Source of the DNA: an uncultured Clostridia bacterium
GTDB taxonomy: Bacteria > Bacillota > Clostridia > Oscillospirales > Ruminococcaceae
Direction: 5' to 3'
DNA length: 64,000 bases
Assembly (NCBI GenBank): GCA_947632025.1
Contig: CANRNN010000004.1
Location: forward strand, 1 to 64,000
Below the pieces are notes generated by a model. It was given only the letters and a program-made list of their open reading frames with translations. It had not been told where the DNA came from and did not search any database. The position numbers and the translations under genes were made by a program. The first letter of the stretch is position 1, and each line of letters opens with the position of its first letter. This document shows positions 54,748 to 62,930 of the stretch, piece after piece.

Positions 54748-56535
54748 ATGTCAACAGAAGAGATAGCGCAGTCAGAGGAGGTAGTCATACCAATCGACGC
54801 AGACAAAGACAAGCCCGCAAATATAAAGCCCGCAGAGGTTCTCGCCTCGGTGGGGGAATTGTTCTTCGGGGCTTTGCTGAAAATGCTGGCACTGCTATCG
54901 GCGGTGGGAAAAAAGATCGGCTCGGCGTTCGCAAAACTCGGAGTGTTTTTCGCGGGAATTTTATCAAAGGTACTGCAAAAAGCCGCGGGAGCCGTCATTA
55001 TGCCGATCTACCGCCATGTCAAAGCTTTCAGGATAGGAAAAAACGAGATCTCCAAAGCCCGTGCGGAAAAAGGCACTGTGGGCGGAGCAGAGGCAGGCGC
55101 ACGCGTGGCAGGACGTGTCGCTTTCGGAAAGCGCGGCGTGGCTGTTACAATCGTAAACTGGGCGCTGCCGATAATTTCCTGCGTTTTTTTGTTTAATATA
55201 ATAAGTTACGCAAACAGTCAGACATATGCACTGAAACTTACCGTAAACGGCGATTTTATAGGGTATATCACGGATGAAACAGTTTTTACCAGCGCCGAAC
55301 AGATGGTGCAGAAACGTATAAACTACACGGGAAGCGACGTTGATGCTATAACTTTCGAGCCTTCCTACGAGGTGGATATAATCGGCTACGGCAAAACGCT
55401 GAATACATATCAGGTAACGGATAAAATCCTCGGACTGCTTTATAAGGATATAAGCGAGGGCTTCGGCGTTTATATCGACGACGAATTTTACGGTACTATC
55501 GACCGTCACGAGATTGTCGACATCACGCTTGATTCAATGCTTTCGGAATACCGCACCGACAGCGATAAGGAAACCGTTTCTTTCGACAAGAACATTTCCT
55601 TTGTTTCGGGAAAATATATGATCGACAGCTTCGTTGAGGAACAGGACATAATCAACCTGCTGACCTCAAACAAAACCGTAGCTTCCTATTATACTGTTCA
55701 GGAAAACGATTCGCCTGCGCTTGTCTGCAATAAAGTGGATATGACTTTCGAGGAGCTGGCAATGCTCAATCCCGGATTCAACAAGAACACATTCCTCCAT
55801 ACGGGCGATAAAATAAAGGTAAATCAGGAAGAGCGCTTCCTTAATATAGTTGTCACCCGTGAGGAGGATTACACCGAAAGCCTGCCGTATGATACAGAGT
55901 ATATCGAGAACGCAAACTCCTATTCGGGCGACGAAATATTGGAGGTCACAGGCAAAAACGGCGAGGTCGCAGTCACCGCGAACGTTTCCTACATTAACGG
56001 CGTGGAAATAAACCGTCAGGTGCTTTCAAGAACAGTCACCAGGGAACCTAAGACCGAGGTCATCTCGATAGGAACAAAGGTTCGTGACTCGAACGCTGCT
56101 CCTCCTACGACTGTAGAAGCGGGTAAATTCCGCTGGCCTGTTGACGGCGGTCTTATAAGCGAATATCCGTGGTTCCACGGCGGATACAGCACTCACAAGG
56201 GTATCGACATTGCGGCTCCGAGAGGAACGGCGATTTACGCGGCGGGTTCGGGAACCATAACAAAAATAGCAGCGCTTCAGACAGGTTATGGCTATCATGT
56301 CGTTATACATCACGATAACGGAGTCGATGTCACATACGCCCATATGTGCGCGTTCAGCTCGACGATTTACGTCGGAAAGCGTGTTACAAGCGGCGAATGC
56401 ATAGGCTATGTCGGAATGACCGGAACAGCAACAGGTAATCACCTACATTTCGAGGTACGAAAGAACAATATCGTACTCGACCCTCTGGATTATCTGCCGT
56501 CACACGCAACTCAAGCGGGAGTGCGGTTTTACTAA
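54748..56535 (+). CDS. Membrane-anchored M23 peptidoglycan endopeptidase with LysM and G5 domains
   Basis: A 595-residue cell-wall hydrolase. The cytoplasmic N-terminal part is unusually long (about 130 residues, with hydrophobic stretches). A main membrane span lies at about residue 130-150, followed by a LysM-like segment (about 315-365), a G5 domain (about 370-445) and a C-terminal M23 domain with the metal ligands HKGIDIA and HLHFEVR. Probably cuts peptide cross-links during growth or division. Own promoter and terminator. Confidence 0.93.
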   Translation: MSTEEIAQSEEVVIPIDADKDKPANIKPAEVLASVGELFFGALLKMLALLSAVGKKIGSAFAKLGVFFAGILSKVLQKAAGAVIMPIYRHVKAFRIGKNEISKARAEKGTVGGAEAGARVAGRVAFGKRGVAVTIVNWALPIISCVFLFNIISYANSQTYALKLTVNGDFIGYITDETVFTSAEQMVQKRINYTGSDVDAITFEPSYEVDIIGYGKTLNTYQVTDKILGLLYKDISEGFGVYIDDEFYGTIDRHEIVDITLDSMLSEYRTDSDKETVSFDKNISFVSGKYMIDSFVEEQDIINLLTSNKTVASYYTVQENDSPALVCNKVDMTFEELAMLNPGFNKNTFLHTGDKIKVNQEERFLNIVVTREEDYTESLPYDTEYIENANSYSGDEILEVTGKNGEVAVTANVSYINGVEINRQVLSRTVTREPKTEVISIGTKVRDSNAAPPTTVEAGKFRWPVDGGLISEYPWFHGGYSTHKGIDIAAPRGTAIYAAGSGTITKIAALQTGYGYHVVIHHDNGVDVTYAHMCAFSSTIYVGKRVTSGECIGYVGMTGTATGNHLHFEVRKNNIVLDPLDYLPSHATQAGVRFY

Positions 56536-56553
56536 AAACAGAATATAAACATC

Positions 56554-56585
56554 AAAGGCGCGGTTTATTCCGCGCCTTTATTTAT
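56554..56585 (+). terminator. Terminator of the M23 peptidase gene
   Basis: AAAGGCGCGG/CCGCGCCTTT perfect stem followed by TATTTATTTT. Confidence 0.85.
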
Positions 56586-56597
56586 TTTCAAATGAAA

Positions 56598-56627
56598 AAC
56601 AGGCAGGACAGTCCTGCCTGTTTAATT
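56598..56627. terminator. Palindromic terminator for the EAL gene
   Basis: AACAGGCAGGAC/GTCCTGCCTGTT, 12-bp perfect inverted repeat between convergent genes, with T-rich flanks both ways. Confidence 0.75.
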
Positions 56628-56656
56628 TGTATGTGGGTTAGGGTTAGGTCATTTCT

Positions 56657-58600
56657 TTAGTTCACGGGAAGCTCCTGCTGCTTATGAGCCTCCATAATAA
56701 ACGCCACAAAATCGTCCTTGCTTATCGGTTTCGAGAAGAAATATCCTTGTATAAAGTCGCACTTCATATTCGAGAATGTATCCAACATTTCCTTTGTTTC
56801 AATTCCCTCCACCACGATCTCCATTTCCATATCCTTCAGCATTTTGACGGTATTATGCAGGAAGATCCACATTTTGGGATTGTTTATGTCATCAACGAAC
56901 GACTTGTCAAGCTTTACGATTTTCAGCGGAAGCGATATTACACGCTTCATATTTGAATATCCCGTTCCGTAATCGTCCAGCGAGAACAGCAATCCTGCCT
57001 GCGACAGCTTGTTCAGATTTTCTGTCATTACCCGCTGTGTATACGACGCGGCTGTTTCGGTTATCTCCAGATTTATCTGGCTTGCCGAAACATTATATTT
57101 TTTCATTATTCCGAGAATATTATCCGCAAGGTCGGAATCCATACACTGAGCGACCGAGAGGTTCACCTCAATATAGTCCAGACCCAGCTTTTTGTACTCG
57201 TCGCTTGCGATAAACCGACAAACCTCTTCAAACACAAAATTTCCTATCCTGTGTATTGCTCCGCTCTTTTCGGCAGCGGTTATAAGAAGTTCCGGAGATA
57301 CAAAGCCGTGTTCAACATCAAAGAGCCGTATCAGCGCCTCCGCCGAAACGAATCTTCCCTGCTCTGTTGAATAAATGGGCTGATAAAACACCTTAAAGCT
57401 GTTATTCTCAAAGCCCCGGTCGATTATTTTCTCGATATTGTTCTGAATAACGAATTCTTTCGCGTTATAAATTTCCGACGCAAGAACCACTCTGCCGGTG
57501 TACAGGTGCTTGTCGTGGAAATCGTTCCCGAAAGCCATAAGTGACTTAAAGCTCTCGATTTCTTCGGGGCAGCGTGAAAGCACGATAAACGGTGTTAAGC
57601 TTATATCAAAGCCCTTGAACTTTGATTGTGTTTTCAAATCATTGAGAACATACTGTGCCGCAAGCTCTGCCTCGTGACGGTATTCCTGATTGAACACCAT
57701 ACGAAAGCGCCCTCTGTCGAGGTAATACACCATACACCCGCACTTGAAGCTCTTTCCTATTGCTTCAATGCGCCTTGCTATCTCGGCGAGCAGAAGATTT
57801 CCGTTGTCGTAGCCTATCATATTCTGAACAACAAGGAAGTTGGCGATATTGAGCATAACGATATTAACGTGCTTGTCTAACATAAACGTTCTTCGCAAAT
57901 CGTTTGCGTAAGCCGACTGCTTATACAGATTTGTGAAAGTGTCGATAAAGTCCTCCGGACGTTGTATCCCGACGCTTACGATAAGCAGTGAAACAGCAAT
58001 TACAAAGCACTCCACCCGCTTCAGAGGGTCTGACATATGGACAATTACGGCTATAGCCACCATAAATGCCATAGAACACAGCGACAGCACCTTTCGCAGA
58101 TTGAACTGCCAACGGTACTTTATAACGTAGACAAAAGTGGAAACTATGTAAATAAACACGCTGACATAAGTAAGGTTAAAGAGCTTTGAGTGAGCGTATC
58201 CGCCCTGTGTTGTAAAAAGGATATGTGTGAACGGATTTATGACAATAAGCACCAGAATAGCCGTATACGGCAATCCTATAAGCGCCAACATCGGTATATT
58301 CTTTTTTATTTTATGCCATGTATCGGTAAGGCTCACCACGAACAGCATATGCAGCGGTGCCTGCCCGACATGGAAAACCAGATACATCGAATGTGCCAAG
58401 CATATAAGAGCTTCATTTGTTGTTCCCGAATTATCCACATTTATAGCAAAAATGTCGAAAGCAGAACCGAGGGCGCCGCAAATTACCGACGCGATAAAGA
58501 TGCGGTTGGTTATTCCCTTTGTCATCTTTCGGAACACTATAGACAGGATAAGCACGCACATTACCACAAGTCCCGCTATATCAAATGACGGATCCTTCAT
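56657..58600 (-). CDS. c-di-GMP phosphodiesterase (7TM, degenerate GGDEF, EAL)
   Basis: A 647-residue protein with about seven N-terminal membrane spans (to about residue 215), a degenerate GGDEF domain whose signature reads LDRGRF, and a C-terminal EAL domain. The EAL residues for metal and substrate are all present: EALIR, EVNLS, ITETA, LDDYGTGYS, KLDKS, VVEGIET and QGYFFSKP. It should therefore degrade c-di-GMP, with the GGDEF part perhaps regulatory. Own promoter at 58649-58677. Confidence 0.94.
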   Translation of the reverse strand: MKDPSFDIAGLVVMCVLILSIVFRKMTKGITNRIFIASVICGALGSAFDIFAINVDNSGTTNEALICLAHSMYLVFHVGQAPLHMLFVVSLTDTWHKIKKNIPMLALIGLPYTAILVLIVINPFTHILFTTQGGYAHSKLFNLTYVSVFIYIVSTFVYVIKYRWQFNLRKVLSLCSMAFMVAIAVIVHMSDPLKRVECFVIAVSLLIVSVGIQRPEDFIDTFTNLYKQSAYANDLRRTFMLDKHVNIVMLNIANFLVVQNMIGYDNGNLLLAEIARRIEAIGKSFKCGCMVYYLDRGRFRMVFNQEYRHEAELAAQYVLNDLKTQSKFKGFDISLTPFIVLSRCPEEIESFKSLMAFGNDFHDKHLYTGRVVLASEIYNAKEFVIQNNIEKIIDRGFENNSFKVFYQPIYSTEQGRFVSAEALIRLFDVEHGFVSPELLITAAEKSGAIHRIGNFVFEEVCRFIASDEYKKLGLDYIEVNLSVAQCMDSDLADNILGIMKKYNVSASQINLEITETAASYTQRVMTENLNKLSQAGLLFSLDDYGTGYSNMKRVISLPLKIVKLDKSFVDDINNPKMWIFLHNTVKMLKDMEMEIVVEGIETKEMLDTFSNMKCDFIQGYFFSKPISKDDFVAFIMEAHKQQELPVN

Positions 58601-58648
58601 ACTTGACCTCCTTTCGAGGATCTGAATGAAAACTCATATGTTAACTAA

Positions 58649-58677
58649 AGTATACCAAATTGAGAATTTTTTGTCAA
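58649..58677 (-). promoter_or_regulatory. Promoter of the EAL gene
   Basis: TTGACA (58672-58677), 17-bp spacer, TGG extension, TATACT (58649-58654) on the minus strand. Confidence 0.8.
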
Positions 58678-58755
58678 GTATTTTACAAATTTGCAATTAT
58701 TTTTCACGAATTTTTGTGCAATTTAACCAAAAAGGCACCTTTTTTTACGAGAGGA

Positions 58756-58820
58756 TTTAATTTAATTCACATTTTGCGAATTAAATTAAAACAAAGTGGG
58801 GCGGCATACTCTGCCGCCCC
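58756..58820 (-). terminator. Double hairpin terminator of the diguanylate cyclase gene
   Basis: A GC stem GGGGCGGCA/TGCCGCCCC (58798-58820) comes directly after the gene, followed by a perfect 13-bp AT-only-type stem TTTAATTTAATTC/GAATTAAATTAAA (58756-58790). Confidence 0.7.
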
Positions 58821-58833
58821 GAACATTACCGAA

Positions 58834-60753
58834 TCAAATGAACGCGTAGTTGGACTTTCCGCTCTTCTTAACGGAATACATAGCGTCGTCCGCTTTACCG
58901 ATGAGATATTCAACGCGGGTGTTGTAATCGTCCTTAATAACGGCGATACCTATAGAAACGCTGACATTCAGCTTCTCGCCTATATCTGCCTCAAAGCCCG
59001 CGCCGAGGGTTTCGATTATCTTCTGTGCGATAAGAGCAGGCTCATTGGTTTCGGCATTTCGTACCAGAGCGATAAATTCATCGCCGCCGTATCTTCCCGC
59101 AAAGCCGTTTTCGCCGACTGTTTCCTTAATTGTCCTTGCGACGAATTTAAGGACTTGGTCGCCTGTTGCGTGGGAATAATTGTCGTTGAAATGCTTGAAA
59201 TCGTCCACGTCGATAAACAGAACCGCCATTTCGGTCTTACGCATTTCGGAAAGAGAAATTTCGTTGTTTATCTGAGTTTCGATAGTTTCGCGGTTATACA
59301 GCTCCGTAAGTGCATCGTAGCTTGCCTGTTCCGTAAGTTTGGCTTCGGACTTCTTTGCGCGGTCTATATCGACCATAACTCCTACGACCTTTATGACCTT
59401 GCCGTCCTTATCCTTAAGTGTTGCGGTTCTCATAAGGACCCAGATAAAGTCGCCGTAGATGTTCTTAATACGGTACTCGTTGCGCTCGAAATTATTTCCC
59501 TTTTCGAGAGCGTCGAGGTCGGCTCTGTATCTGTCCGCGTCGTCGGGGTGGATCTTAGCTTTAAGCAGGAAGCTGTCGCCGAAGTGGTCGGACGGAGCGC
59601 GGTAGCTGAACTTTTTATTGAAGTTATTCGAGAAAGTTACCTCATTTGTAATGAAATTCCACTCGAAAATGATATTATCCGACATATCGGAAATTGTCTT
59701 GTATCTGTCCTCGCTGACAACGATCTCGTCGATAAGGTTGTTGAACTGGCGGGAAAGCTGTCCGTACTCGTTGTTATTGATGGTCGTGATACGGGATTCG
59801 TGGTCGCCGCGGCGCACTCTCTCAAGAGTATCGCCGATTTTCTTAAGGGGCTTTGTCACGGAATTTGAAACTGCGATAGCTGCGCCGATACCTGCCGCTG
59901 CAAGCAGAACGGACACTACCATAATGATAGTGATGTTGCTGTTGGAGAAAAGACCGCTGACGGACTGGTTACAGTCGGCGATAGCGTAAAGACCGTTCTC
60001 CCCGCCTACTCTTACAACGGAAGCCACTCTGTCCGTGCCTTGCGGAGATCTGAACTTTATCACGGCGGAAGCCGCGCCGTCCTGTGTTATGCTCTTCATA
60101 CGGTCAATTACCGAAGAATCGTAATAATTTACAAAATTGTTGTAAATACCCGTTCCCGTTGACCAGTTGAGTCTGGAATCAACGACTGCGATCCTTCCGT
60201 CAGACTTTTTATCGGGGAGATCAAACGCGTTCGAGCAGATTATTCTTGAATAGAGCGCGGGCACGCTGTAGGAAATGATAAGTGTGCAGTTGTTCATCTT
60301 TTTCTTGATGAACATATTGCTCGTAGAAGTGTTTATTGTATCGAAATAGAGGTTATTGTCCTCGTATTCCAGATATTGTTCATAACCGTTAAGCTGGGTA
60401 CCGTCGCCCGTACCTGCGACGATATTTCCCTGAGCGTCAATTATCCTTACCGTTGAGATTATTCTGTTTTCCTCAAGGCTCTTAACGAAATTCTTTACAG
60501 GGATCAGCATTTCAACCTTTGCGGTCGCTGTCGCCATATACGGATTTTCCGAGAGCTTTTTCATTTCGGCACGCGCAATATCCTGCACTGCCTGAAGTGC
60601 CGATGTCTGGTTTTCCGCCATACTTATGACTTCCTGCTCATAAGCGTCTGTCGAATCTTTTCTAATAAAATAATCCGACAAAAAGACTCTCGCCGCCATT
60701 GGGATTATCGCGAAACATATCGCCGCGATAATAATGACAATTTTGATTTTCAT
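58834..60753 (-). CDS. Diguanylate cyclase (Cache-HAMP-PAS-GGDEF)
   Basis: A 639-residue sensor enzyme making c-di-GMP. N-terminal span (about residues 4-22), extracytoplasmic Cache-like region to about 270, second span (about 275-298), HAMP, PAS/PAC (about 350-465) and GGDEF. The active motif is intact (RYGGDEF). The product-inhibition I-site (RxxD five residues before GGDEF) is absent, reading VGENGFAG there. Own promoter at 60809-60837. Confidence 0.95.
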   Translation of the reverse strand: MKIKIVIIIAAICFAIIPMAARVFLSDYFIRKDSTDAYEQEVISMAENQTSALQAVQDIARAEMKKLSENPYMATATAKVEMLIPVKNFVKSLEENRIISTVRIIDAQGNIVAGTGDGTQLNGYEQYLEYEDNNLYFDTINTSTSNMFIKKKMNNCTLIISYSVPALYSRIICSNAFDLPDKKSDGRIAVVDSRLNWSTGTGIYNNFVNYYDSSVIDRMKSITQDGAASAVIKFRSPQGTDRVASVVRVGGENGLYAIADCNQSVSGLFSNSNITIIMVVSVLLAAAGIGAAIAVSNSVTKPLKKIGDTLERVRRGDHESRITTINNNEYGQLSRQFNNLIDEIVVSEDRYKTISDMSDNIIFEWNFITNEVTFSNNFNKKFSYRAPSDHFGDSFLLKAKIHPDDADRYRADLDALEKGNNFERNEYRIKNIYGDFIWVLMRTATLKDKDGKVIKVVGVMVDIDRAKKSEAKLTEQASYDALTELYNRETIETQINNEISLSEMRKTEMAVLFIDVDDFKHFNDNYSHATGDQVLKFVARTIKETVGENGFAGRYGGDEFIALVRNAETNEPALIAQKIIETLGAGFEADIGEKLNVSVSIGIAVIKDDYNTRVEYLIGKADDAMYSVKKSGKSNYAFI

Positions 60754-60808
60754 ATTTTCTCCCCATTTCTGCCTTAAGACTTACCCGTATATATAGAGGG
60801 TTACTTTA

Positions 60809-60837
60809 ATTATATCATAAATTCTTCTGTGTGTAAA
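60809..60837 (-). promoter_or_regulatory. Promoter of the diguanylate cyclase gene
   Basis: TTTACA (60832-60837), 17-bp spacer, TGA extension, TATAAT (60809-60814) on the minus strand. Confidence 0.75.
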
Positions 60838-60960
60838 CAGTTAAATAAATTTTTATCCCGTTTTTTGAAATTTTTATGAATTTTTCACAAATTAAGCCCA
60901 ACGATTTTGTGTAAGTTACATTGAGAATTATATCGGACGATAAAAAATTTTATTTAGGTA

Positions 60961-60989
60961 TTGATAAAAAATGCACGTTGTGCTATAAT
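60961..60989 (+). promoter_or_regulatory. Promoter of the SQEDIE-repeat gene
   Basis: TTGATA (60961-60966), 17-bp spacer, TGC extension, TATAAT (60984-60989). The rest of the 60754-61023 gap is AT-rich with nothing else recognisable. Confidence 0.75.
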
Positions 60990-61023
60990 GTATATGTATA
61001 GAGTACAATAAAGGAGCGATAAT

Positions 61024-62109
61024 ATGGGAAGCGTACTTAAAGGTCACAAATACAGACTGGTGGACAACCGCTCGTTTGAACTTCCTCTGCCGCTGAAATA
61101 TGTTCTCCTCAAGGAGGATACCGAGATCGCGGAGTATGCCATAGGAACGGACGAAAACGTCGATTATACTGTTCTCACCAAATTTAAGGAGGATATGCTT
61201 ACTCCCATTTACCGAAAACTTTCTATTTCGGATATATATTACTTTTTTTCTACCAGAGTTTTCCAAGACAAGACACCGTTTACTTTTCACGAGCTTTCCC
61301 TGCTCGGAATGGAAAAATATAATGTCTATGAAATAATCCGCAAAACGCGGGGCATCACTCCTTATGATACATACTGGATAAAATTCGACGGGGATAAGTG
61401 CGACTACGACGAGGCTCGCAAACATTGGGACGAGCTTATGTCAATGGTTCACGCACCCGAAAAGGAAGAGCCGAAATTATCCAAGAAAGACCCTACCGTA
61501 AAGGCTATCCTAAATCAGCATAAGTTGGATTACAGTGCGCGTCTTGCGGCTGCGGAGGCTGAAAAAGCCGCCGAGCCTGCGCCGTCCGAGGAATCGTCGG
61601 GCGGAAAAATGTCGCAAGAGGACATTGAGAAAATGTTAGCGGCTGCGGCTACAGCGGCTGAACCGGAACCTGTTCCCGAAGCTCCCGATCCCGAATCCGA
61701 AAAACCGTCGGGCGGGAAGATGTCGCAGGAGGACATTGAGAAAATGTTAGCTGCTGCGACTGCGGCTGCTGAACCGGAACCTGTTCCCGAAGCTCCCGTT
61801 GCCGAACCCGAAAAACCGTCGGGTGGAAAAATGTCGCAGGAGGACATTGAAAAAATGTTAGCTGCGGCGACTGCAGCGGCTGAACCCGAACCTGTTCCCG
61901 AAGCTCCCGTTTCCGAACCCGAAAAGCCGTCGGGTGGAAAAATGTCGCAAGAGGACATTGAGAAAATGTTAGCTGCTGCAACTGCAGCGGCTGAACCCGA
62001 ACCTGTTCCCGAAGCTCCTGCTCCCGAACCCGAAAAGCCGTCGGGTGGAAAAATGTCGCAGGACGACATCGAACGCCTGCTTAACGGAATGAAGGACGAC
62101 GCTACATAA
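61024..62109 (+). CDS. Protein with five FliM-like SQEDIE motifs
   Basis: A 361-residue soluble protein. The N-terminal 150 residues form an unrecognised mixed domain (with a TPYDTYWIKFDG block near residue 112). The rest is four perfect 37-residue units plus a partial fifth. Each unit has a short helix motif GGKMSQEDIEKMLA and a Glu/Pro linker (EPEPVPEAP). The last unit reads MSQDDIERLLNG. This motif closely resembles the N-terminal peptide of FliM and FliY (LSQ-E-E-I-D-A-L-L), which binds CheY~P. No flagellar genes are in the window. ATG at 61024 after GGAG; own promoter. Confidence 0.8.
   Translation: MGSVLKGHKYRLVDNRSFELPLPLKYVLLKEDTEIAEYAIGTDENVDYTVLTKFKEDMLTPIYRKLSISDIYYFFSTRVFQDKTPFTFHELSLLGMEKYNVYEIIRKTRGITPYDTYWIKFDGDKCDYDEARKHWDELMSMVHAPEKEEPKLSKKDPTVKAILNQHKLDYSARLAAAEAEKAAEPAPSEESSGGKMSQEDIEKMLAAAATAAEPEPVPEAPDPESEKPSGGKMSQEDIEKMLAAATAAAEPEPVPEAPVAEPEKPSGGKMSQEDIEKMLAAATAAAEPEPVPEAPVSEPEKPSGGKMSQEDIEKMLAAATAAAEPEPVPEAPAPEPEKPSGGKMSQDDIERLLNGMKDDAT
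61597..62106 (+). repeat. 111-bp tandem repeat within the coding region
   Basis: Unit starts at 61597, 61708, 61819, 61930 and 62041, a constant 111-bp period; four complete copies and a partial last. Units differ by a few synonymous changes and a few residues in the linker. Confidence 0.95.
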
Positions 62110-62186
62110 ATTTTCAGCTTATTTTCACATTATTATAACGCAGAATTCCGTTTTATTTTGTAAAATCCTGTTAAGGACAAAATATC

Positions 62187-62217
62187 CGCCGCACCGAATT
62201 TTTCCGTGCGGCGTTTT
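62187..62217 (+). terminator. Terminator before the alarmone synthetase gene
   Basis: CGCCGCAC/GTGCGGCG stem followed by TTTT. It ends only about 20 bases upstream of the next start and no clear promoter lies between, so it may act as an attenuator. Confidence 0.7.
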
Positions 62218-62237
62218 ATCAAGGAGGAGTGACTTTT

Positions 62238-62930
62238 TTGAAAAGAAAAACAATAGAAGCTTCACCAAACGCGCTTTCAACCGTTCAGCATATCCTCACG
62301 GAACAAAACGGCGACCGCATTATGGACGAAATGTACAAGTTCATAGAGCTTGAACATCTTTACGAATCCGCTATCAAAGAGGTAAAGACAAAACTTGAGA
62401 TCCTCGACAGCGAATTCCGAGCGAAATATTCCTACAATCCTATACACCATATAGAGGACAGACTTAAATCTCCTCAGAGCATTTTCGGCAAGCTGCAGAG
62501 AAAAGGCGTCCCGTTCAGCGCCCAATCCGCAAAAGAGAATCTTCAGGATATCGCGGGAGTGCGGGTCATCTGCAACTACATAGAAGATATATATTCCGTA
62601 GCCGAGCTTCTTATCTCGCAAGACGACGTCAATCTCGTGACGCGAAAGGATTATATCGAAAATCCAAAGCCGAACGGCTATCGTTCGCTTCACCTTGTTG
62701 TTGAAACTCCGGTATACCTATCCGATAAAAAAGAGCTGGTAAACGTCGAGGTGCAGATACGCACCATAGCAATGGATTTCTGGGCGAGCCTTGAACACGA
62801 GCTGAAATATAAATCCGATACCGAGGTTTCCTCAGAGCTTGCCGTGCAATTAAAGGAATGTGCCGAAACAATAGCCGCGACCGATTCCAAAATGCAGCAG
62901 ATCTACAAAGCCTTAAAAGAGATAGACTGA
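62238..62930 (+). CDS. Small alarmone synthetase (RelQ/RelP-like)
   Basis: A 230-residue (p)ppGpp synthetase with only the RelA/SpoT synthetase domain, no hydrolase, TGS or ACT domains. Motifs: IAGVRVICNY, KDYIENPKPNGYRSLH and VEVQIRT, all present. Start TTG at 62238, after AAGGAGG; the in-frame GTG at 62229 overlaps that site. Its stop codon overlaps the start of the LRR gene (TGATG). A terminator-like hairpin lies just upstream. Confidence 0.94.
   Translation: MKRKTIEASPNALSTVQHILTEQNGDRIMDEMYKFIELEHLYESAIKEVKTKLEILDSEFRAKYSYNPIHHIEDRLKSPQSIFGKLQRKGVPFSAQSAKENLQDIAGVRVICNYIEDIYSVAELLISQDDVNLVTRKDYIENPKPNGYRSLHLVVETPVYLSDKKELVNVEVQIRTIAMDFWASLEHELKYKSDTEVSSELAVQLKECAETIAATDSKMQQIYKALKEID

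Noticed and set aside
61597-62106. Regular 111-bp repeats as a CRISPR or noncoding array
   Set aside because: The repeats are in frame, encode a conserved 37-residue unit and have no unique spacers.
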